Source: Epithemia pelagica (lineage: Eukaryota > Bacillariophyta > Bacillariophyceae > Surirellales > Surirellaceae). Taken from it: a stretch of DNA of 64,000 nucleotides. A program made the translations under genes and the position numbers. The notes beneath the pieces are model-generated. The model searched no databases. It was given only the letters and a program-made list of their open reading frames with translations, and had not been told where the DNA came from. The DNA is taken from the NCBI GenBank assembly GCA_946965045.2, contig OX337231.1, positions 2,790,001 through 2,854,000 on the forward strand, written 5' to 3'. How positions within the stretch are numbered: position 1 is the stretch's first letter; every line of letters starts with the position of its first letter. Positions 20,100-29,767 of this stretch are shown piece by piece.

Positions 20100-22708
20100 C
20101 TACGAGAATTCGTCGCCGTATTCCCGGAATACAACAACGAGGACCCAGATGCGCAATACTACACCCTCTACCTGCGCAAGACCCCTGACACACACATGCT
20201 CACGAACGGCTAAGGCCAATTGGGATTGGAACAGCCATCAGAAGAGTAGCGGCCAAGACAGCCCTAGTTCACCTTACCGATGCCATTCAACCCCTCATGC
20301 TCCAAGGAGGCCAGTGCGGCATACAAGTGCCCGGGGGAGTCGACTTTGTCGCACAAACCACGGCCATGGCAGTGCGGCAATACATCGACCGAAATCCAAC
20401 AACGACAAACCCATCAACAACATCAACAACAACCGACAGCCAGACGAGACCTCCAAGCCGAGCACTGGTCATGCTGGATCTAACAAATATGTTCAATAAT
20501 GTGAGCAGAACCGAAGCAAGAAAAATCTTGTTAGAGCACGAAGAAACAACACCACTGGTCCCCTTGTTTGACCTGTTAACACAACACACCTGCAAACAAT
20601 GGTACTTTGACGAAAACAAACAAGCACAGTTTTTACAGCAAGAAGAAGGGTTCCCACAGGGCTGCCCTTTGAGCCCGCTATTCTCCTGTCTCGTCTTACT
20701 GGCCTTAACAAACAAGCTGAACAAAGAACAAGCCAAAAGAGCACAACCACGACAGCGCAACAACAACCCACACGACGACGAAATGGGCGGAATAGGACAC
20801 ACCGCATCCATCATGGATGACACATCAGTGTGTTTGCCCCACTGCGACGTCCCATGGTTCCTAAAACGGTTCGAAGCACTCGGTCAGCCTTTGGGAATCA
20901 TTTTGAACAAAAACAAAACAACAATTCTTACCTCCACTGACGGTACATCCCCAGACACTCTAGACCCAACCGACAAACAGTGCCTCGAACAAGCGCTGTC
21001 GTTCCTTTCTCCAGAAGACCCGGCAAAAGCCGAGATCACAAACGGTGTACGATTTCTTGGACAGCCTATAGGCTCCAGCAAATTCGCCCAACAATACATC
21101 CAAAACAAAGTGAAAAAGATGCACCACAAACTAGACTGTTTCTTGCAACTGCCCGACCTCCAAACCAAACACAACCTTTTCAAATTCACCGTGGTATCGT
21201 CCCTGTTGCACCTGCTACCATCAGACGTCAACCTGGCACACACAACAACAAATCCAAGAACGACGCTTTGGTCAAGCCCAACAACATTAGAGACAGAAAA
21301 AATCGTCACACGTTTTCTCTCAGAACTCACCTCGCTCCCCGAAACAGAGATCAGCACTTCGGCTTGCCTCATTGCGGCAATGCCACAACGACTCGGAGGC
21401 CTCGGCTACCAACAAGTGGCCACATCGGCGTACCCAAGATTGCTAACCCAAACGGCACGAGCAATCGCCTTAGCAACCTTAAGAGAAACACCAATCCCGA
21501 AAGTCCACCAAAGGGAACTTATCAATTGGCAAGAAAGCACCGATGAGTACATGACAATTTTCAGAAAAACACTTTCACTATACGCCAATGAACACGCAGA
21601 AGAGCAATTGTACACACCAACGAGGTATGACCATACCACTCACAACAGACTTCTCCATCACACAGTCCAAGAACATACCCTACCGCGATTGGTAGCCGAA
21701 ACCACACCAGAACAACGAACCTTCCTCCCCGGTTTATTGTCGCCTCTCACCAGTTTGGCACTGTCTCTTCCCTTGACAGCAACACAATTTCGCTATCCAA
21801 ACAAAGTATTCCAAACAGCAATCAAAAGAAAGTTGCGGCTCCCCTTGTTCGTGAATGATCCAACACAGTCTTGGCCACAGAAATGCCGCTGCTCGAAGAG
21901 CAAGGCAATTGACCCTCTGGGAGACCATTTGTTCTCATGCACCTCCGCTTCGAAAACAGCCTTTTCGAATGCAATTCGAGATACCTTATTTGATGTACTA
22001 AGACAACTCGCACCAGCAGCTGGAACAGTCGAAACCACCCACGACGTCCACGTTGAGCCACCTGGTTTGGCTCCGCAACACGAGCGAAACATACGGCCCG
22101 CCGATGTTGGGATGCTCCTCCGAAAGCCACACCACAACGACCACTTTCAATATGTGGCAATAGACATCACAATTCCCCCACCTCAGCAACCTTTACCAAT
22201 CAACGACCCGTCCGACCACAAAACAATAGCCACAATGGCATCTAGGGCGCATCAAGAGGCAGCAAGGGCTAAGTTCTGTCGGGATCCACAAACAGCAACA
22301 CACCTGCTCCACAACAGAGTCTATCTCTTACCATTCTCCGTCGACCACCTTGGTTCCTTGGGATCCTTCGCCGATACCCTTCTATTCCCATCAGAATATC
22401 GCAACCAAACCTTATCAACAACCGAACCCCCGCCATGGAACAACCCCTTTTTCGGAAAAGACGAAAAGCGAAGCAAATCACATCCCGCGGCATATGCACT
22501 CTTCCAACAACTGAAAGAAGCACCAAACAACCTGCTTACAAAGGCAAACAAAAACACAAAAAAGTTCGGCTATCCAGAAGCAAACATATACACAATCGGA
22601 CACTTTGCAAAAGCCTCATTGGGACATGCAATAGTATCGGCACTGGCCAACCATGCCAACAATAACATCACAGCGATCCAACATCACCAATCCAATCGAA
22701 AAACTTGA
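20100..22708 (+). pseudogene. Retrotransposon RT and restriction-like endonuclease, broken
   Basis: From 20100 the frame runs in phase with the upstream ORF to a TAA at 20211. The RT continues in another frame from about 20210 with RPIGIGTAIRRVAAK, so one base is missing near 20209. RT motifs follow: motif A VMLDLTNMFNNVSR (about 20468), motif B EGFPQGCPLSPLF (about 20645) and motif C IMDDTS (about 20809; Met precedes the DD pair where Tyr/Phe-x is usual). A zinc motif CRCSKSK...GDHLFSC (about 21882-21941) and an endonuclease-like block RPADVGM...YVAIDITI (about 22096-22173) close the protein. The enzyme would reverse-transcribe and nick target DNA. The frameshift and the upstream stop make this copy non-functional. 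Confidence 0.75.
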
Positions 22709-23019
22709 ATCACACAATTGCAAAATCTGGCAACACCACGTTTTGCACCAGTCACTCCGATCTACTCCCCGGCTCCAATGGCACAGTTCATCACTGCCAC
22801 GGACACAGCCCCACTCCTTTGCGAACTCACCGCTTGGGAGTCACACTTTACCATAGACAGTAACATACTAAAAAAAGCTTGCTAAACATGCTCTAATGCG
22901 AGACGTGCGCAGACCTGCACTTCAGACATGCGCCGAACCATTTTGGTACTGCAGATTTCTCACTTTTCTCTTCTTCATAAATCCGTATCCAGCAATTGGA
23001 TCTGTATCAAGACTCAATC
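22709..23019. other. Retrotransposon 3' region and intergenic
   Basis: The A/C-rich composition fades between about 22760 and 22870, where a short A-run occurs, so the element's 3' end probably lies here. No gene seen. Confidence 0.4.
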
Positions 23020-23871
23020 ATGACAACCCCGTCAATTCGCGGTTCGGCCATCTCATTCAATGGTGGTAAGATGAGCCACGTCTTTGTCCCGGGGAAAGGT
23101 CGATATGAAGAGGGCTTCACTTCAGATACTGCAAAGAGGTGCTTTGAAGACACATCAAGTATTGTATCGTTGAAAGTCCACGGAGAATGCTGTATTCTTG
23201 TGCGGAGGCCGATAACACAAGATCCAAACATGTCTTTTATCGATACGGAAGGGAGTGCATGTCCCGTCTATGAATGGATATTTGGGACAAGGCTAGATAC
23301 AAAAGGCAAGTCACCACCGGAAAATCACATTCCTGTTCCGACACAAGAACACACGAGCGATCGAGGAGAGGCGAAACTTCTCCACCCCGCAGTCTTTCAG
23401 AAGCATACCTACTGTTTTGTCCCTTTGGACAAAGACCTTGTTGTTGGAAAAGGTGGCAAAAAGACCAAGCCGGGTCCCGACACATATGCTGCCATTGACG
23501 CGGGCGTGAAATCCGGTGCCCTACCTGATCCAAATGCTGACAACGCACCCGATTATATTACTGTCGAATGGATTGGTCGCAAGCACCAGGGTAATATGGA
23601 TTGTTTGGACGTCGACCACGCCATTACCATTCATGGTAGCACGGTTGTTCCAATCCCCGTACGCACTCGAGCAGCCATTGAGCAAATGGCGCGCGAGGTG
23701 TCTATCGAAGGTCTGGTCTTTCAGGACCGAGAATCTGGAGAAAGATTCAAACTGCGTTTTGATATGATGGTGGATGATTCTTTGTTCGCAATGAGAACAA
23801 AACAACGGGTTTCAACACCGGAGTCTACCTCAATCAAACCATCTATCATTAAATCAGTGAGTGGAACTTGA
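23020..23871 (+). CDS. RLIG1-like 5'-3' RNA ligase (DUF5565 type)
   Basis: 283 residues from ATG 23020; an in-frame ATG at 22996 adds eight. Nucleotidyltransferase motifs are in order. Motif I is SLKVHGECCIL, where the Lys would carry AMP; His replaces the usual Asp of KxDG. A glycine/His block DHAITIHGSTVVPIP occupies the middle. Motif IV is SIEGLVFQD (about residue 229 from 23020), and motif V is RFKLRFD. The order and spacing, and the 'CC' pair after motif I, match human C12orf29/RLIG1, an ATP-dependent RNA ligase that repairs RNA breaks, better than tRNA ligase or T4 Rnl2. Family assignment rests on remembered sequence; a distant DNA or RNA ligase relative is the alternative. Confidence 0.7.
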   Translation: MTTPSIRGSAISFNGGKMSHVFVPGKGRYEEGFTSDTAKRCFEDTSSIVSLKVHGECCILVRRPITQDPNMSFIDTEGSACPVYEWIFGTRLDTKGKSPPENHIPVPTQEHTSDRGEAKLLHPAVFQKHTYCFVPLDKDLVVGKGGKKTKPGPDTYAAIDAGVKSGALPDPNADNAPDYITVEWIGRKHQGNMDCLDVDHAITIHGSTVVPIPVRTRAAIEQMAREVSIEGLVFQDRESGERFKLRFDMMVDDSLFAMRTKQRVSTPESTSIKPSIIKSVSGT

Positions 23872-23969
23872 GGATTTCAAGAGATGGTAGGAAAGCTAAT
23901 CAGAGTCTATTATATCCTAGCGGCATTCGTGAAAGACATCTCGTTTCTCGGGAAGGAGCATTAAGCTTG

Positions 23970-25517
23970 TCATGCTCCCAACCATTTGTACGCCAAGCCA
24001 ACAAATAGCTTGCTTACATGCACAGTGATCGTCTGCGAAGAAGTTGTATGAAAACATAAGTACGACGCTCAAGGTGGTGTCGACAACGAAACAAGGATAC
24101 TTTTCTGTACTCACCACACCAAGAATATCCATTATAACTTGGATGCTTGTCGATGAATGGGCAGGATCAATACCCACGTATTTCATACCAACCGGAAGTA
24201 GTGATCCAATCGCAATACTGATCATGACAATGGCAACCAGACTAGTTGTTATGGCCATCGTCTCTGTGATAAAAACAGATTTCATTGCATGTGAGCTCAA
24301 GTCGTAAGGTCAGCATCGTAAAATGGAAAATGTACACTTACCTGGAATGGGAGTTGCAAAGACTGCTGCTCTTACACACCCACTGACACCGAGAATTGCT
24401 GACAGAATCAAACCCGCGCGAAATTCTTGCCATAAATACTCTCGGAGGTTTTGGTCTGTGATGGAACCAACGGCGAGCCCTCGGATCACTTGGAGCATGG
24501 TTATAAAAAGAAGAATCTGTGTCAGCATTCTTTTAAGATAACTTGATCCAAATCTTTTTCTCCACCAAACCTACCTCGAACGCTAGCCTGATTTCCGGCA
24601 TTTCCTCCAGCACCAACGAGCATGGTAAGGAATTGAACAATGATTATGTGTTCTTCCAGCACTTCTTCATTTCGCTTAATGATAAAGGAAGAAAGCGACT
24701 GTAATACCATCAGTCCAACCAGCCAAGATGCACGGTCCTTGAGATCCGGCCAAAACGATGAATGGGTAGGTATAGATTCGCCGTCGTCAACATTGAAACG
24801 GTCCAGTTGACCGGGGGGCTGAGAGAACAAAGAGTCCTCCTCCGTCATGTCGTCGCTGAAGACGTCGCTTGAGTTCCTAACCATCCGGCGATCAAGGGCT
24901 GAGTCCGAGGCAGCTTCGGCATTCTGAGTTTTCTCGATTCTGTCCATATACTCAGCCCCAGCCCCTACTTGTCGCCGATGATGTAAGCCTCGCCCACTCG
25001 AATGTGCGTCCAAGTCATCACGTACAACAGCCTCTACGATATCAGAATTCCTATTTTGCGAACTGGAGAAACTCCAACGCCTTCGTTTCGTCCGTTTTCG
25101 TTTCGAAGGTGATGGAATTTTGGGACTTTGTTTTTCTTCAGGAAAATTGGTGACTTTCGCTCTTCGTTCGTCATGTTGCTCTCGTCGCATCAACAGCGCG
25201 TGCTCTAGATCACCGCTGTCCGATGATATCTCTTCTTCAAAACGGGCAATCTTGGAACGGAGACGTGCGTTCTCTTCAAGAAGGCTAGCCACTGTCTGCT
25301 GCTGATCATGATATTCCTTGGGAGCTTCACTGGAATTGGCTTCCTCCAGGTCCGGTATACGTTCATGATCTCTGCGACCACCAAACATACCTCTTGCGCT
25401 CCTGAACAAACTGCTCTCTCCTCGTTTCTCACTGTGAGCTCGCCCTTCAACCGCAACGTTCTTTGCAATAGGTGGCAGTTCCATCGCTACGATACGGGAG
25501 CTGTGGTAATGCTTCAA
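23970..25517 (-). CDS. MgtE/SLC41-type magnesium transporter
   Basis: Four exons on the minus strand: 25517-24575, 24488-24342, 24263-24115 and 24032-23970, in phase throughout, giving 433 residues. Residues 1-260 are charged, with a short coiled coil and basic patches (KRKRTKRRRW); there is no CBS pair and no typical MgtE N domain. The membrane part follows with the family hallmarks WLVGLMVLQSLSSFII, VGAGGNAGNQASV joined across intron 1 to VIRGLAVGSI, a segment LPVGMKYVGIDPAHSSTSIQ that matches the conserved 'DPA..S' pore-lining helix, and the final helix VSKLFVGLAYKWLGA. It should transport Mg2+ or a similar divalent cation. It resembles one MgtE repeat, so it may act as a dimer. A start at the second ATG (25481) is also possible. 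Confidence 0.85.
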
Positions 25518-26164
25518 TGTGCCCAGAAACTACGATGACAGACTTCACAGATTGCTCGGCAGGGCATGTAAGGCTTAGCCTTACTTTTTTTGGCCTCGAG
25601 TCACGTCACGTCGTGCGCACAGCAATTGGCCCATGGAGGCTCCAAAGCAATTGGCCCATGGAGGTTACACCACAACCAACAAAAGCCCTCTGCTGCTCCG
25701 GTTACTTTGCGAGTGAAAAAGGCATATATATCGCTGATAGGTCGCGTAAGAGGCGTCTATTTAAATTTTAAAATAAGATGTGGGGGATGGCGACTTTGAT
25801 CTTGGTCGTGGGTCGCTTCTTGTACCTTTTTACAATACAATTGACTCAAAATCGTACTGGCTATTGTACATCAAATACTATAGCCCATAACACGCCTGCC
25901 ATTTTGTTGACAACGGGCGTATCTGAGGATCGCCCAACGCTCACAAAAAAATTTTAGGCGATCGTTAGGCGTTGGAACGGATAGATGAACGGGATCTTTT
26001 CTATGATGATGGCGATACAATTTGTGTAACAAAAAAAGCAGCGATGGACAGGACGAGGGACAACATCTCTAGTTGGGACTTTACTTGATCCGAGAAAGTG
26101 CTACCGAGTAAGACCAGAAGGGTGCACTGGCCGCTGACTGACTCCGCAGATAACGAAGAGGACG
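25518..26164. other. Intergenic with a short tandem repeat
   Basis: Divergent spacer between the Mg transporter and the TPR gene, so it should contain both promoters. A 19-bp unit (agcaattggcccatggagg) is found at 25621-25639 and 25646-25664. The interval 25740-26100 is A/T-rich with no coding signal. Confidence 0.5.
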
Positions 26165-28450
26165 ATGGTGATTCCATCATCCTTACCTCGCGGCGAAGCG
26201 ACAGCATTAGGTCGAATGCGATCGTTGCAAACTGAGACGGCTGTAAAACAACATCGCTCTGCTTTGCCAGACATGAACCATAGTAGTGACCCCTACGTCC
26301 AAACTTGCGATGTCCCTGATTTTGTTCGCCTTCGAAGCGAACCAAATCAGTCCGCCAAAGGAGAAACATGGTACGACTATTTCTTCGGACCGTCGGGAGA
26401 CGATACCAGACAACAGCTACAGCATGCGCGTGAAAGGCATAATCAACAAGAAGGAAGGGAAGAATCCGCTGTGGAAATGAGGGAAGAGGGAACAGCGAGG
26501 AATCGCGCCTCGCTGACAACTTCTAGACAACAGCAAGAAGAGAGTAGTACCTTTCCGAAATGGTTGGCTTGGCTGGACCCGACAGTAAGAACTGTTCCTG
26601 AGGCCAAGCCAAAGACGTCAAAGTCATCATCCATTTTTTCCGGTGAAGAATCAGACGCCTTATTTCTTGGCAAAGGCCGAAGAAAGAAATCGCGTGGCGT
26701 CGTAATTGATGCCGATGACGACCTAGCAGACTCCAACCGAAGGAGACTCATTGACCCACCAGCTGAAGGAGGGAATGATGAAGACACTTCACTAGATGAT
26801 TCTTCCATCGAAGAATCAAAACTGTTTCGTGACTTGGACTCTGTTCCATCGACACGAGTAGACACCATTGCAGGATCGATTAAAACGAGCGATTTCGACA
26901 TGTATGATGCATCGTCTACAACCGCCAGTGTAACGAACTCAGTGGTTGACAACAAGATTGAGAATCTCAAAATGCCTCGAACGAAGAGTCGTGCACCTTC
27001 TGTGGCAACCAGAGACAAAGCGGCCGCAGAACAGAAAAGTCTAGAAGCCAGAAGGCAAATTTTGGTCAAGGAGCTTCGCACTACTATAACAACTTTTGGC
27101 CGATACGATGTGAAGACTGCTAATATCAGCGCCGCCCTTGGTGATCTCCTTGACGAATCAAAGCAACATGACCAGTCCATCAAGCTCCATCGTGATGCCG
27201 TGGAAATCTACAGTTCAAAACTGGGCGATGACCACTCCACCACAATGGAAGCAAAGCTTCAACTAGGAAAGGTCCTGGAAAATGCTGGTGAATACGACGA
27301 GGCGATCAACATTTATTTCTTGGTCACAGTAATGAGAAGAGCAATAAATGGAGAGAAAGACCCGTCCGCCGCGGACTCTCTGGTGCTCATGGCAGATGCT
27401 CTACGAAACAAAGATGACTACCACCAAGCCATCAAGGAACTCAAAAGAGCGCTCAAGATCTATCGCGAGGCTCTTGGCGATGCACATAACAAGGTCTCCA
27501 CCACTGTTGATGAAATTGCCTCACTTTATGTGACTGTTGGAGACTTTGAGAAGTCGGCTGCCATTCTCGAGGAGGTCGTCAAGCTCAAGGCTGTCACACA
27601 AGGAATGCAAAGCAGAGCAGTTGCATCCACACTATGCAGCCTTGCGACAACATATGAATGTTCTGAAGATTTTGCAAAGGCAATGAAATCAATGAAAAAA
27701 GCGTACAAGATTTATACTGAGATGGATGGCTACTCATCCAAAGAGGCTACTAACACGTTGAACCGAATCGCGCAGCTTTATGAAGCAACCGGAGACCATG
27801 ATAGAGCATCAATAGCTTACTTGGGTGTTCTTCGAGGAAGAAAAATCAACCATGGAGATGACCATCTTCTAGTTGGAGAAACATACTACAAACTTGGTCA
27901 TTCGCTTCGCGAAAGCGGCCAACATGACAAGGCCTTGAAATGCCTCAAAGAAGGATTGCCCATTTTTGTGAACAAGGGTGTGGAGATAAACGACGTCGAA
28001 ATGATTGCCGAGGTCATGCACGAAATGGCTCTGATAAACAAGGATCGAAAAAGATTCAATGAAGCTGCGCGAATCTTCAAGCAAGAACTCGGAGTGCGGA
28101 GAAAAATTGGACAGGCAGATTACCCTATGATTGCAAGAACACTTAATCATTTGGGGGTCACAGAGTACGAGATGAAGAACAACAACAAGTCTTTGAAATA
28201 CCTAATCGAAGCTTTGACAATATTCAAAGACAGAGCGGAAGGAAGCGTAGAGTGCGCTGAGGTTCTCTTTAACACGGGATTGGTCTTTGAGTCCTCAAGG
28301 AACAGAGAGCGAGCCATGGAAGCCTATGACGAAGCTGCACGCATATTCAAAGAGCATGGCTACAAGGAAAATCACCCACACCTTGCCAAAGCTGTACGGA
28401 AAATCGAGAAGCTCCAGTCTCAACGCAACGGCGTGACACAAAAGACATGA
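26165..28450 (+). CDS. Kinesin-light-chain-type TPR protein
   Basis: 761 residues. The first 290 or so are charged and low-complexity; one stretch, SAKGETWYDYFFGPSGDDTRQQ, is aromatic and might be a docking peptide. From about residue 295 to 755 there are roughly ten 42-residue tetratricopeptide repeats of the KLC/NPHP3 kind, recognisable from repeats such as 'HHEAIKLHRDAVEIYSSKLGDDHSTT'-like units, LGDAHNKVSTTVDEIASLYV and IKELKRALKIYREALG. Such repeats bind partner peptides, often linking cargo to motors or acting as scaffolds. There is no motor domain and no J-domain, so the actual partner is unknown. Single exon. Confidence 0.75.
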   Translation: MVIPSSLPRGEATALGRMRSLQTETAVKQHRSALPDMNHSSDPYVQTCDVPDFVRLRSEPNQSAKGETWYDYFFGPSGDDTRQQLQHARERHNQQEGREESAVEMREEGTARNRASLTTSRQQQEESSTFPKWLAWLDPTVRTVPEAKPKTSKSSSIFSGEESDALFLGKGRRKKSRGVVIDADDDLADSNRRRLIDPPAEGGNDEDTSLDDSSIEESKLFRDLDSVPSTRVDTIAGSIKTSDFDMYDASSTTASVTNSVVDNKIENLKMPRTKSRAPSVATRDKAAAEQKSLEARRQILVKELRTTITTFGRYDVKTANISAALGDLLDESKQHDQSIKLHRDAVEIYSSKLGDDHSTTMEAKLQLGKVLENAGEYDEAINIYFLVTVMRRAINGEKDPSAADSLVLMADALRNKDDYHQAIKELKRALKIYREALGDAHNKVSTTVDEIASLYVTVGDFEKSAAILEEVVKLKAVTQGMQSRAVASTLCSLATTYECSEDFAKAMKSMKKAYKIYTEMDGYSSKEATNTLNRIAQLYEATGDHDRASIAYLGVLRGRKINHGDDHLLVGETYYKLGHSLRESGQHDKALKCLKEGLPIFVNKGVEINDVEMIAEVMHEMALINKDRKRFNEAARIFKQELGVRRKIGQADYPMIARTLNHLGVTEYEMKNNNKSLKYLIEALTIFKDRAEGSVECAEVLFNTGLVFESSRNRERAMEAYDEAARIFKEHGYKENHPHLAKAVRKIEKLQSQRNGVTQKT

Positions 28451-28774
28451 GAATGGGAGATGTTGTCGTGTGTAATATTAACTGAACCATTGAAATATAA
28501 ATTTTCCCTTTCTCATCTTAACCTTTTCTGTCCCGTGTCCTGTCAGTTTTCACCTTTAATATGAACTCCAACGGTTTTCCCCTGTCTTTGGTGTTCAACT
28601 AACGCCATTATCGTTCATCCATCGAAGCAGTGACCATGGCAGCGTTGTGTATGATGACACCCCTGCTCTCATACATGACCTATAGCTATGGCATAGACAA
28701 CCAGAACGATCTAGAGGGGTAAGTTTATACTTTATTACGCTTATACTATTTCGACGACCTTCGACGACGAAGGC
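28451..28774. other. Intergenic
   Basis: 3'-to-3' spacer between the TPR gene and RPS19. A short open stretch starting at 28636 (MAALCMMTPLLSYMTYS) lies before gtaagt at about 28720; it has no support as a gene. Confidence 0.4.
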
Positions 28775-29239
28775 TTACTCGTCGTCTTCTTCATCTTCGG
28801 CACTAGCACGTGCAACGGATCCGGCAATTCGATCCAAATCTTGTTGTCCGACAACAGTGACCCGGCGGCCACCGGAAGGTAGTTTTTCCATAACCTTCAT
28901 TTCTTCCAACTGCAACAGAACTGATCGGATGACTCCACTGGAAGCCTTACGAAAGTGTTCGGTGCGTGCACCACGACGGTAGGCACCTCCATACCATTTT
29001 TGAAGCTGTCCAATACCAATGCCTGGTCGCAAGTATACTTTGCGGGCAATCGAAGCAGCACGGATGTAGTACCAATCGTCACCATAGGGGGCCAATTCCT
29101 TGAAAACGGCAGTTTTGATTGTGTCGCTCCAGACAGGGAGATCAAACTTGTCTGAGTTTTTCAAGTGCTCAGCATAAGCTGAAATGAAGCGTGTTGCTTT
29201 GACATCGCGAACACAGATTCCGCGGGCTTCTTCTGCCAT
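28775..29239 (-). CDS. RPS19: Small-subunit ribosomal protein S19e
   Basis: 154 residues, the normal S19e length. Typical blocks are present: VRDVKATRFISAYAEHLKNS, DLPVWSDTIKTAVFKELAPY, DDWYYIRAASIARKVYLRPG, GIGQLQKWYGGAYRRGARTE, and HFRKASSGVIRSVLLQLEEM with VMEKLPSGGRRVT near the end. It is a 40S subunit component needed for 18S rRNA maturation. A single exon from ATG 29239; the acidic end (ASAEDEEDDE) is a lineage extension. Confidence 0.97.
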   Translation of the reverse strand: MAEEARGICVRDVKATRFISAYAEHLKNSDKFDLPVWSDTIKTAVFKELAPYGDDWYYIRAASIARKVYLRPGIGIGQLQKWYGGAYRRGARTEHFRKASSGVIRSVLLQLEEMKVMEKLPSGGRRVTVVGQQDLDRIAGSVARASAEDEEDDE

Positions 29240-29767
29240 TCTATTTTGGTAAAATCAAAGGTGTGGGTCTAAAAGGCAAGGAAAACAAATTGGAAGACGA
29301 CGTCAGACCATTGCATAAGCCATTATTCAAACACAACTGAGATGCTTCCCAAGGAGCTCCTAGGGATCACATGTAAATTTGCTGTGTTTCTCAGTTCCAC
29401 TACGTCCCCAGCAACTCCTATTGAGAGACTGACAGAGCTCCTTTGCGTCAAAAATTCGCCACGACACCTCAAAAACCTCCATACAATAACACACCTGAGC
29501 TATAGATATAAAGGATGTATATGTGTCTCTGAATAGTCAGCTCATACAAATCTTTCAGCATCGGGGTCCAACAGCAAGAGGAGAGTGGCAGGTCGAGGGC
29601 AACACACGAAACGGAAGAGATATTGTAGTAACGAGTAAGGAGGTAAATTAACGTGACTGAATAAATGTCATGAGTCTTTTATGACGTCATCGAGTTTCAG
29701 TTTTTCCGCCTCCTCCACCACCGAGTTTTTGTCCTTTTAGAATTTTGGGCTTTACCCATAATTCATC
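29240..29767. other. Intergenic (divergent promoter region)
   Basis: Divergent spacer between RPS19 and RRP8; no gene seen. It contains the palindrome described at 29682. Confidence 0.5.
29682..29689. promoter_or_regulatory. TGACGTCA palindrome (CRE-like)
   Basis: A perfect CRE/bZIP-type octamer about 79 bases upstream of the RRP8 start codon. Elements of this TGACGT/ACGTCA type are known as CO2/cAMP-responsive sites in diatom promoters. One octamer can occur by chance, so function here is inference. Confidence 0.3.

Larger units (their letters stand above)
17850..22760 (+). mobile_element. Degenerate non-LTR retrotransposon with restriction-like endonuclease
   Basis: An approximately 4.9-kb element read on the plus strand: a low-complexity ORF, an RT, a CxC...H...C zinc motif and a C-terminal restriction-like (PD-D/E-K type) endonuclease. 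No LTRs are visible. The order RT, zinc motif, C-terminal endonuclease is that of the R2/R4/Utopia-like early-branching non-LTR elements rather than of the LINE at 3.4-7.3 kb. The coding strand is very poor in G and rich in A and C along its length, unlike the host genes on either side. An in-frame TAG (20097-20099) and a one-base loss near 20209 break the RT reading frame, so this copy is dead. End positions are approximate. Confidence 0.7.

Noticed and set aside
17850-22760. LTR retrotransposon or virus-like origin for the second element
   Set aside because: No long direct repeats at the ends, no protease, integrase or RNase H; RT followed by zinc motif and endonuclease fits a non-LTR element better.
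22435-22856. Small ORFs at the end of the second retrotransposon
   Set aside because: Alternative frames of the A/C-rich element with no domain.
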